Part shown: piece by piece, positions 13,888 to 20,137 of the stretch | How positions within the stretch are numbered: position 1 is the first letter of the stretch | How the letters are laid out: every line of letters begins with the position of its first letter | DNA from: an uncultured Dialister sp. | Lineage (GTDB): Bacteria; Bacillota; Negativicutes; Veillonellales; Dialisteraceae | Length of the DNA stretch: 20,137 nucleotides | NCBI GenBank assembly: GCA_934216155.1 | Contig: CAKQBK010000050.1 | Span: 1-20,137 of the forward strand | Direction of reading: 5' to 3' | Notes under the pieces: generated by a model | Database searches by the model: none | Seen by the model: only the letters and a program-made list of their open reading frames with translations | Told to the model about the DNA's origin: nothing | Position numbers and translations under genes: made by a program

Positions 13888-16464
13888 ATGGATAAAAAAT
13901 TAGTGATCATAGATGGAAGCAGTTTGTTATACCGGGCGTTTTATGCGTTGCCGCCTACGATGACGTCTCCCGAGGGCGTGCCGACTAATGCGATTTATGG
14001 ATTTCTTCGCATGCTGCTAGGCCTTTATCGGGATTTGAATCCGGAATACATGGCCGTCACTTTTGATAAGGACCGTCACACGTTCCGCACCGACATGTAT
14101 GATGGGTACAAAGCCACCAGAAAGCCGGCGCCTCAGGAATTGGTGCCCCAGTTTGATTTGATTCGGGATGTGCTTTCTACTATGGGCGTGGCCGTGTACA
14201 GTCTCGATGGGTACGAAGGGGACGATATCCTGGGCACCTTGTCACTTCGGTACGAAAAGGAACTTCCTGTCAATATTGTCACCGGGGACCGGGATGCGCT
14301 GCAGCTTTCCAGTGAGAGAACCACGGTGCTTTTGACCCAGAAGGGCATCACCCAGATGGCTGCCATGACGCCGGAAGCGATTCAGGAGAAATATCACATC
14401 ACTCCGTCGCAGGTGATTGATATGAAAGCCCTCATGGGGGATACGGCCGATAACATTCCAGGCGTGCCGGGCATCGGGGAAAAGACAGCGTTGAAGCTGC
14501 TCACCCAGTACGACACGCTGGACAATCTGTATGCCCATGTGGAAGAAATCAAAGGGGCCCAGGGGAAGAAACTGTGTGCCAATAAAGACATGGCGTATCT
14601 GTCCTATGAGTTGGCGAAAATCAAGCGGGATATTCCCATGGAAACGACCTTGGACGAAATGAAACAGCCCGTACATATCGAAGAAATGAGAGAGTTATTC
14701 CAGAAATTGGGTATCAATTTGCTGTCTGATTTTGCCAATTTGCCACGATTCCAAGAACTGGCAGAAGCGAAGCGGGTGGAAAGCCAAAAGAAATTGCTTT
14801 CTGTGGAACCATGGGATGGACAGGATTTCTCTAAAAAGGCAGTGGCTATCGTAGCTGACCTTATAGGAGAGGCTCCCTTCTTGACCGCCAAGAACATGGT
14901 GGTTGTTGCCGATGGGCATGCCTATGAAGTGAAACCTGCCCAGTATGGGGACCTTTCCAAGGCATTGCAAAAGGCAGAAGTGGTATTGACCGAAGGGTCC
15001 AAAGTGCTGATGGAATCAGATTTCCCTTGTGAAACCCTTCCTTTCTTTGATGTCACCTTGGCTTCGTACTTGCTGGATCCGACCCGTGTGACCTATCCGC
15101 TTTCCTTCATGGCCGGCCTCTATGGGCAGCCGTCGGTGTATCCCGATGAATTGGACAGCTTTTCTGAAAAAGGAAGCTGCATGGGGGAATTCTTGTTGGC
15201 CCTCTATACACCGTGCCAAAAGAAATTGGAAGAAAATGGAGTATGGAAACTCTTCCGAGACGTGGAGCAGCCGCTGGTGAAAGTATTGGCAGCCATGGAA
15301 AAAGCAGGCATTGCAACGGACCAGAAGACCTGGCAGGAAGTCAGAAACGACATGGAAAGCCAGGAACGAATTTTAATGAAAGACATTTACACCGAAGCGG
15401 GAGAACCGTTCAATCTCAATTCGCCAAAGCAGTTGGGCCATATTTTGTTTGAAACCATGGGCCTGCCCGCAGGGAAGAAAATAAAGACCGGCTACTCTAC
15501 CGCAGCGGATGTGCTAGAAAATTTGGCACAGGACTATCCATTTGTAAAAAATATTTTGAAATATCGCACCTTGGCGAAATTGGTTTCCACCTACTTGGAT
15601 GCGCTGCCTCAGTTGATTCGCAAAGAAACCGGACGGATTCACAGCTCCTTCAATCAGACTGTCACTGCCACAGGACGTCTTTCCAGCTCGGATCCGAATT
15701 TGCAGAACATCCCGGTACGCACCGAAGAAGGGAAAAAGATTCGCTCCCTCTTTGTACCGGGAGAAGGCTATGATTCCTTTATTTCTTCCGACTACTCCCA
15801 GGTGGAACTTCGTATTCTGGCTCATATGTCTGGCGATGAAAGCCTTATCCAGGCTTTCTTAAACAAAGAAGATATCCATCGCAGAACCGCCGCGGAAGTG
15901 CTGGGGATTCCTTTTGAAGAGGTTACCCCGGAACAGCGAAGCCATGCGAAAGCAGTCAACTTTGGTATCATTTATGGTATCAGTGATTTCGGTCTGTCCC
16001 GCCAGTTGGGGATTCCTAGAAAACAAGCCGCCGATTACATCAAAGCCTATTTTGAACGGTATCCCCATATCCATGCCTTCATGGATGGCCTCATTGAAAA
16101 AGCTAGAGAAACCGGCCGGGCCACCACCTTGTTTGGTCGCTACCGGGAACTGCCGGATATCCATAGCAAAAACTTCCAGCGCCGCTCCTTCGCCGAACGG
16201 ACTGCCATGAATACACCCATCCAGGGGACCGCAGCGGATATCATGAAAATGGCCATGATAGCTGTGTACGACAAAATGCAGCAAGGCCATTACAAGAGCC
16301 GGGTACTGCTGCAAGTTCACGACGAACTGGTGGCCGAAGTGGTCAATGAAGAAAAAGAAGAAATAGAAAAACTGCTGAAAGAAACCATGGAATCAGTGGT
16401 CTCCCTCAAAGTGCCGCTCTTGGCAGACGTAAACGAAGGGAAAAACTGGGCGGAGACGAAATGA
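13888..16464 (+). CDS. polA: DNA polymerase I
   Basis: An 858-residue repair and replication polymerase that removes RNA primers and fills gaps. Residues 1 to about 290 are the 5'-3' exonuclease (VIIDGSSLLYRAF at the start, GYEGDDILG, VTGDRDALQL, MGDTADNIPGVPGIGEKTA). About 300-430 correspond to the 3'-5' exonuclease fold but lack the acidic DxE and later Asp residues, so proofreading is probably absent, as in many Firmicutes. The polymerase domain has motif A DYSQVELRI (about 635), motif B KAVNFGIIYG (about 688) and motif C QVHDELV (about 809). GGAAGCAGGAG precedes the ATG. At 858 residues it is shorter than the E. coli enzyme (928). A family 2 repeat element follows immediately, then coaE. 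Confidence 0.97.
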   Translation: MDKKLVIIDGSSLLYRAFYALPPTMTSPEGVPTNAIYGFLRMLLGLYRDLNPEYMAVTFDKDRHTFRTDMYDGYKATRKPAPQELVPQFDLIRDVLSTMGVAVYSLDGYEGDDILGTLSLRYEKELPVNIVTGDRDALQLSSERTTVLLTQKGITQMAAMTPEAIQEKYHITPSQVIDMKALMGDTADNIPGVPGIGEKTALKLLTQYDTLDNLYAHVEEIKGAQGKKLCANKDMAYLSYELAKIKRDIPMETTLDEMKQPVHIEEMRELFQKLGINLLSDFANLPRFQELAEAKRVESQKKLLSVEPWDGQDFSKKAVAIVADLIGEAPFLTAKNMVVVADGHAYEVKPAQYGDLSKALQKAEVVLTEGSKVLMESDFPCETLPFFDVTLASYLLDPTRVTYPLSFMAGLYGQPSVYPDELDSFSEKGSCMGEFLLALYTPCQKKLEENGVWKLFRDVEQPLVKVLAAMEKAGIATDQKTWQEVRNDMESQERILMKDIYTEAGEPFNLNSPKQLGHILFETMGLPAGKKIKTGYSTAADVLENLAQDYPFVKNILKYRTLAKLVSTYLDALPQLIRKETGRIHSSFNQTVTATGRLSSSDPNLQNIPVRTEEGKKIRSLFVPGEGYDSFISSDYSQVELRILAHMSGDESLIQAFLNKEDIHRRTAAEVLGIPFEEVTPEQRSHAKAVNFGIIYGISDFGLSRQLGIPRKQAADYIKAYFERYPHIHAFMDGLIEKARETGRATTLFGRYRELPDIHSKNFQRRSFAERTAMNTPIQGTAADIMKMAMIAVYDKMQQGHYKSRVLLQVHDELVAEVVNEEKEEIEKLLKETMESVVSLKVPLLADVNEGKNWAETK

Positions 16465-16466
16465 AA

Positions 16467-16797
16467 TAGTGAGGAGTGAGGAATTAGGAGTGAGGAGTGC
16501 TGGAAGGGGCGCGTCAAAATTATATGGCGCCCCAATACCCTCTTTTTTAGGGATTAGGGATTAGGCCCTAGGGATTAGGAAATTTGCAATTTTTCCTGTT
16601 GTATCACAGCTATTAGCTTTTAGCTGTTAGCTACTAGCCGGCTAGAAGCCAGAAGCTAAGAGCTAGCTGCTGTGACACTAGCGAATTTCAGAATTTCCTA
16701 ATCCCTAGCTACTAATCCCTAGCTACTTTACTATATTTTGCGGCGCTTCCAAATTTTGTGCGCCGCTACCTTCACTCCTCATTCCTAACTCCTAACT
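16467..16797. repeat. Family 2 intergenic element (copy 2d)
   Basis: It is nearly identical to copy 2c over most of its length: GAGGAATTAGGAGTGAGGAG at the left, the AGGGATTAGGCCCTAGGGATT segment, the TAGCT/AGCTA inverted array centred on CTAGCCGGCTAG, and TGTGACACTAGCGA (16671-16684). The right end has GCGGCGC...GCGCCGC and TCACTCCTCATTCCTAACTC. It begins three bases after the polA stop codon and separates polA from coaE. Confidence 0.92.
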
Positions 16798-16851
16798 CTA
16801 ATTGTTTTTCGTTTAAATGATATTTAAAAATAAAAGGATTGGATACCGAAA

Positions 16852-17457
16852 ATGTATCGTATCGGATTAACTGGTGGGGTCGGAAGCGGGAAGAGTACCG
16901 TTTCCTCCTACATGAAAGGATTGGGGATCCCTGTCATTGATGGGGACAAATTGGCCAGAGAAGCGGTCACGCCGGGAAGCGCCGCTATGAAGCAAATGAG
17001 AGAGGTCTTCGGGGATGATATATTTCTTCCCGATGGCAACTTGGATCGCTTGAAAGTGGCTAGCATTGTTTTCACCGACGAAAGGAAACGGCAGCAGCTG
17101 AATGGGATTATTCATCCCTACATCTGGCACCGTACCCAGCAAGAACTCCTGCGGGCCCAGGAAGAGGGCCATCACATCGTGGTGCTGGACATGCCGCTGC
17201 TACTGGAAATCAGCTGGCAGCTCCGGGTCGAATCGGTGTGGATTGTGAAAGTGCCTCTGGAAGAACAAATTCGCCGCGTCATGGCCAGAGACCACTTTAC
17301 CAGGCAGCAAGTGCTAGACCGGATTCATAAACAGATGCCTACGGAAAATAAAGTGAACTACGCTGATGTTGTTATCGATAATAGTCGATCTGTGGAAGAG
17401 ACAAGGCGGCAGGTGGATGAGGCATTGAAGAAAATCATGAGAGAAAAAGGGTATTAG
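16852..17457 (+). CDS. coaE: Dephospho-CoA kinase
   Basis: A 201-residue P-loop kinase that adds the 3' phosphate to dephospho-CoA in the last step of coenzyme A synthesis. Motifs are GGVGSGKST (8-16, nucleotide binding), VIDGDKLAREAV (the DxD substrate site, about 28-39), NGIIHPYIW, the lid LDMPLLLE, and the C-terminal RIHKQMPTENKVNYADVVIDN. Length is normal for the family. AAAGGA at 16831-16836 is the likely ribosome binding site, though its gap to the ATG is longer than usual. The polA-coaE-lytic transglycosylase order is a known arrangement in Firmicutes. Confidence 0.96.
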   Translation: MYRIGLTGGVGSGKSTVSSYMKGLGIPVIDGDKLAREAVTPGSAAMKQMREVFGDDIFLPDGNLDRLKVASIVFTDERKRQQLNGIIHPYIWHRTQQELLRAQEEGHHIVVLDMPLLLEISWQLRVESVWIVKVPLEEQIRRVMARDHFTRQQVLDRIHKQMPTENKVNYADVVIDNSRSVEETRRQVDEALKKIMREKGY

Positions 17458-17498
17458 TACTCATTTTGCTAACCAAACATTGCAAATTTCCGCTCATC

Positions 17499-17667
17499 TA
17501 AAGGTTATTATTCTACTAATTTCTTATTTGATTCATTTCAAAATATCCGCTTGTCAAGGGGTTATAAAAGGTTATGCATGGCCAAGAGTAATAACCTTTT
17601 ATAACCTGGATACTAGCCAAAATTTACTTTGTTTCTCATTTTATATCTGCAGAATAATAACCTTTTG
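17499..17667. repeat. Family 1 MITE-like element (copy E)
   Basis: TAAAGGTTATTATTCTAC (17499-17516) is inverted at GCAGAATAATAACCTTTTG (17649-17667). The inner pair GGTTATAAAAGGTTAT and ATAACCTTTTATAACC forms the usual iteron hairpin. It lies between coaE and the transglycosylase. Confidence 0.9.
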
Positions 17668-17674
17668 ATTATTT

Positions 17675-17722
17675 GTAAAAGGATACTATTCTCCTATGGA
17701 GTCATAGAGAATAACCTTTTAC
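17675..17722. repeat. Miniature family 1 hairpin
   Basis: GTAAAAGGATACTATTCTC (17675-17693) is inverted at GAGAATAACCTTTTAC (17707-17722), with a three-base bulge. The loop holds CTATG and CATAG. It looks like the two ends of family 1 joined with the interior deleted, eight bases from copy E. Confidence 0.75.
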
Positions 17723-17769
17723 TAAAAGAAAGCAGCGATTATTATACTTAGAGAGGGGGGAGAATAGAC

Positions 17770-18360
17770 ATGAGAATCGCTTTGAAACGAAAGAAGAGAG
17801 AGGTCCATCGGCATCAGGGAAATACAGGGGCCATGGTATTTACGCTGCTCCTGGCGATTTGGAGCGGGTTCATGTTTTATATCCTCTCTGATGTGTCGTT
17901 CCTCAGGCCCAATAAGGCGGTGTCCCATATCATCGCAGAAAGTGCGGCCCGGGCGGAGATTTCACCGTCTCTGTTGGAAGCGGTGATTCTGACGGAAAGC
18001 AAATTCAATGAAAAAGCCATTTCCCATGTGGGGGCCGTCGGGATGATGCAGCTCATGCCGGACACGGCCCAGTGGATTTCCGAAGAAAGCGGACTTCCGG
18101 CGGATCATTTGGAATGGCCAGAGGAAAATATCCCCCTGGGCGCTTGGTACCTGGATTATCTTTTGACCGAATACCATAACAATGAAGTGCTGGCTCTGGC
18201 GGCCTATAACGCCGGCCGCGGCAACGTGGACAGTTGGATGAAAGACTACCAGTGGAAAGAAGACTTTTCCGATATGGATAAAATTCCCTTCCCCGAAACC
18301 AGAGAATTTGTAAAAACCGTAGTGGCGTCGAGAGATCGATTAGAAGCAGAACGAAAGTGA
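17770..18360 (+). CDS. Membrane-anchored lytic transglycosylase (SLT domain)
   Basis: A 196-residue murein lytic transglycosylase, cleaving the glycan strand of peptidoglycan to leave 1,6-anhydro ends. A basic N-terminus (1-20) and one hydrophobic segment (about 22-41) anchor it with the catalytic domain outside the membrane. The SLT domain (about 55-190) has the catalytic Glu76 in LTESKFNEKAISHVGAVGMM, followed by QLMPDTAQWI and LALAAYNAGRGNVDSW (141-156). The closing FPETREFVKTV matches the usual final motif of family 1 transglycosylases. The purine tract GAGAGGGGGGAGA before the ATG supplies the ribosome binding site. Located after coaE, as in related genomes. Confidence 0.93.
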   Translation: MRIALKRKKREVHRHQGNTGAMVFTLLLAIWSGFMFYILSDVSFLRPNKAVSHIIAESAARAEISPSLLEAVILTESKFNEKAISHVGAVGMMQLMPDTAQWISEESGLPADHLEWPEENIPLGAWYLDYLLTEYHNNEVLALAAYNAGRGNVDSWMKDYQWKEDFSDMDKIPFPETREFVKTVVASRDRLEAERK

Positions 18361-18702
18361 TATAACTGGTGACTAGGGATTAGTAGCTAGGCCCTAGGGA
18401 TTAGGGGGATCAGGTGCCGCTAACCGTAAACGTCATAGGGGATTGGATTTGAGTGAAATGATGTAAGCGGTATCATTGATATTTACCCCCTTCCTCAGGA
18501 AGGGGGGCAGGGGGGATAGGAAGATGAAGAAGAGTTGTTATGCTAGCCGCTGGAGTGAGCGCCTATAGGGATAGTAACACCTGAGATGTACCGCCATAGC
18601 AAGCTATCCCCTGAACTTTTCGCTACGCTTAAGTTCTATCCCCTTCCAAAGGAAGGGGATTTATATGGAATGATAACGCTAACGTAAAGCGGCACATTCG
18701 AG
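18361..18702. other. Repeat-rich gene-free region
   Basis: Holds TGGTGACTAGGGATTAGTAG text shared with other gaps (18367-18407), a family 3 polypurine element (18485-18520, CCCCCTTCCTCAGGAAGGGG then GGGCAGGGGGGATAG), and a related element in the other orientation (18604-18660, CTATCCCC ... CCCCTTCCAAAGGAAGGGGA). No gene or promoter was found. Confidence 0.7.
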
Positions 18703-18738
18703 GAACCTGAGAACCCTGAGCAACCTGAGAACCTTGAG
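18703..18738. repeat. 9-bp tandem repeat, GAACCTGAG type
   Basis: Four units: GAACCTGAG, AACCCTGAG, CAACCTGAG and AACCTTGAG. It is a degenerate relative of the arrays at 1-76 and 13760-13801 and ends 69 bases before the next gene. Confidence 0.85.
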
Positions 18739-18807
18739 AAACCTAAAATCTCTAATGAAATTATACTTACTGACGCAAAATCTATGTTTTATAAAAAAGG
18801 AGTCATC

Positions 18808-19509
18808 ATGGCTGAAGTAGATGAAAAAATGAAGAAGGCCCGGGAGGAGAGGAAGAAGCTCTTTGCGGACTGGGATATTGAGCACGAACTTCCTCAAGAC
18901 ATTGGCCCTTACCATTTGCAGCGTATAGAAGTGCAGCATGAACGTATTTTCTACGCCTTTGGCTGGATTGATGAGAAAAGCGGTTGGCAAATTCGGGCTC
19001 TTTATGATGAAGAAACCGCGGACTATATGATCAAAATGGACCTGCATATGATGACTCTCACAGAAATCGAGTGCATCACCGGGGATTTTGAAGAATTTAA
19101 AAGAAATGTGAAACTCCTCACCCCATCGGCCATTGAAAAAGAATTGATTCGTAGAGACGAAGTGTCGGTTCTGGTTCGGGGTAAAGGGTTCATGGTGTGG
19201 GATTATCACGCCCTGCTGCCAGAAACATTGGGCCACTACGAAAGAATCATCGCACCAGACCGCCCGCTCTTAGGGCTCAATGGTTCCTACGTCATTGGTG
19301 CCTACGAATGTAGGGAAAAAGACACGGGAATTCTTTTCTTCTACAACGTGTACCGCAACGAATACTACGGCGAACTGCGCGCCCAGGGGATTCCCGGCAT
19401 CATCCACCAATACGATGCGAAAACCATCGAAGAACTGGAAAAGAAAATAGAAACAAACCTTTCTAGCGACTTGGAAGAACTGTATAACAATCCGGAAATA
19501 CCTGATTAG
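18808..19509 (+). CDS. Hypothetical protein, 233 residues
   Basis: I do not recognise the family. AAGGAG at about 18797-18802 lies five bases before the ATG at 18808, so this start (MAEVDEKMKKAREERKKLF) is preferred over an in-frame ATG at 18784. The N-terminus is a charged, helix-forming segment. The rest alternates acidic and aromatic residues in an apparently soluble alpha/beta protein with no signal peptide, membrane span or cysteine motif. GYLFF-like strands and the segment GHYERIIAPDRPLLGLNGSYV suggest a compact domain. Codon use matches the housekeeping neighbours, so it is probably a native cytoplasmic protein. It stands alone between two repeat-rich gaps. Confidence 0.75.
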   Translation: MAEVDEKMKKAREERKKLFADWDIEHELPQDIGPYHLQRIEVQHERIFYAFGWIDEKSGWQIRALYDEETADYMIKMDLHMMTLTEIECITGDFEEFKRNVKLLTPSAIEKELIRRDEVSVLVRGKGFMVWDYHALLPETLGHYERIIAPDRPLLGLNGSYVIGAYECREKDTGILFFYNVYRNEYYGELRAQGIPGIIHQYDAKTIEELEKKIETNLSSDLEELYNNPEIPD

Positions 19510-19510
19510 T

Positions 19511-19570
19511 GAGAAGTTAGAAGTGAGAAGTTAGAAGTGGTGGCGGCGCATCAAATTTGGAAGCGCCGCT
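19511..19570. repeat. Family 2 half element (copy 2e)
   Basis: Only the left end is present: GTGAGAAGTTAGAAGTGAGA and the hairpin GGCGGCGCATC...GAAGCGCCGC. No right end is found within the following 500 bases. Confidence 0.78.
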
Positions 19571-19633
19571 ATTTATTTTTTGTTGGTGACTGGTAGACTG
19601 GTGACTCGTGACTGGGATTTTAGGGATTAGTAG

Positions 19634-20044
19634 CTCAAACTTCCCAACTGTAAAATAGTGATTTCTTCCGACTATATCAGTTGAAAATAATAATTTTAAA
19701 TACTAATGATAGGTCCGTAGGACATCGCCCTATCGGGGGAGATGCCGAAGGCAGAGGGGGTGCATTTCCTTCAGCCGAAGGCTGGTTGTATGGTTTTCAT
19801 AAATGCAAGGCGATATAAATCCCAATATTTGATACGTGTCAAACCGTTTTTTATTCCGCTTAATATTTAGAAAACCATACAACCGGCCTAACGGCCGAGG
19901 GAAATACACCCCCTTTGGTGCCTTCGGCACCACCTTTCCCCCGGAGGGGGCACTGTCCTACGGACCTATCATTAGTATTTAAAACAGTTAAATACAATAG
20001 ATCGTATGGGACAGAGTCGCTATTTTATAGGTGGGAAGTTTGAG
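19634..20044. repeat. Outer inverted repeat around the 291-base element
   Basis: CTCAAACTTCCCAACTG... (19634-19658) is inverted at 20020-20044 with about three mismatches in 25 bases. A further half-site AAACTTCCCACGTG lies at 20065-20078 in direct orientation. The region encloses the family 5 element. Confidence 0.75.
19694..19984. repeat. Family 5 element with perfect 31-base terminal inverted repeats
   Basis: The 31 bases at 19694-19724 are the exact complement of 19954-19984. Inside, GGTTGTATGGTTTTC (19784-19798) pairs with 19870-19884, and GGGGGTGCATTTCC pairs with GGAAATACACCCCC with one mismatch. The whole 291 bases form an extended quasi-palindrome. No transposase is encoded; the 67-codon minus frame inside is an artefact of the repeat. 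Confidence 0.92.
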
Positions 20045-20137
20045 TTATATAAGGTTATGAACTTAAACTTCCCACGTGAAAAAATGCGTCAATTACCAAT
20101 AAAATCTAGTAATTCCATTGGCAAAATATAAAGTCAT
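20045..20137. other. Window end, no gene seen
   Basis: AT-rich sequence containing one AAGGTTAT word (20051-20058) and an AAACTTCCCACGTG half-site. No reading frame or RNA gene is supported. Confidence 0.5.

Noticed and set aside
19730..19933. 67-codon minus frame in the 291-base element
   Set aside because: It lies inside a quasi-palindromic repeat and shows no start signal.

Overview
The window looks like an ordinary chromosomal segment of a low-to-mid GC Firmicute, most likely one of the Negativicutes (Acidaminococcus/Megasphaera/Dialister-like). This placement is inferred from several things seen together: a Met-type T-box leader, a ten-tRNA operon with encoded CCA ends, an NlpA/MetQ lipoprotein, upp, the polA-coaE-lytic transglycosylase order, and a very high load of short intergenic palindromic repeats. 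No plasmid, phage, transposase or CRISPR gene is present.

Left part (1-7500). After a 9-bp tandem array come an MFS transporter with a clear terminator and an AT-rich hypothetical gene on the minus strand. Next are two aconitase-superfamily genes. The first (2467-4089) fuses a large-subunit-like domain, which has lost the Fe-S ligands and the catalytic DSH motif, to a LeuD-like swivel domain. The second (4339-5589) is a LeuC-like large subunit with all three Fe-S cysteines intact and no swivel domain. They are complementary and are best read as two halves of one hydro-lyase of unknown substrate. A CpXC zinc-ribbon protein and upp (minus strand) follow.

Middle (7500-12820). A secreted protein with a Pro-Glu linker and a beta-helix-like region is followed by a promoter and a complete T-box leader with an ATG (Met) specifier. 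The leader sits upstream of metQ, with a 317-bp repeat element between them. Three consecutive strong sigma-A-type promoters then drive the cluster Gly-Asn-Gln-Lys-Glu-Val-Asp-Phe-Leu-Leu, which ends in a terminator.

Right part (12820-20137). About 1 kb of gene-free repeat DNA precedes polA, coaE and an SLT lytic transglycosylase. After these come another repeat-rich gap, a hypothetical gene of the 233-residue class, and a terminal region holding a 291-bp element with perfect 31-bp terminal inverted repeats nested in a larger inverted repeat.

The most striking features are the paired aconitase-like genes and the number of distinct non-coding repeat families. These include (1) a MITE-like family with AAAGGTTATTATTCT ends and AAGGTTAT iterons, in five copies plus a miniature; (2) a family edged by GTGAGGAGTTAGGAGTGAGG-like tracts and GGCGC hairpins, in four copies plus a half copy, one of them interrupted by a family 1 element; (3) polypurine elements flanked by CTAGCG; (4) 9-bp AACCCTGAG-type tandem arrays; and (5) large unrelated palindromes.
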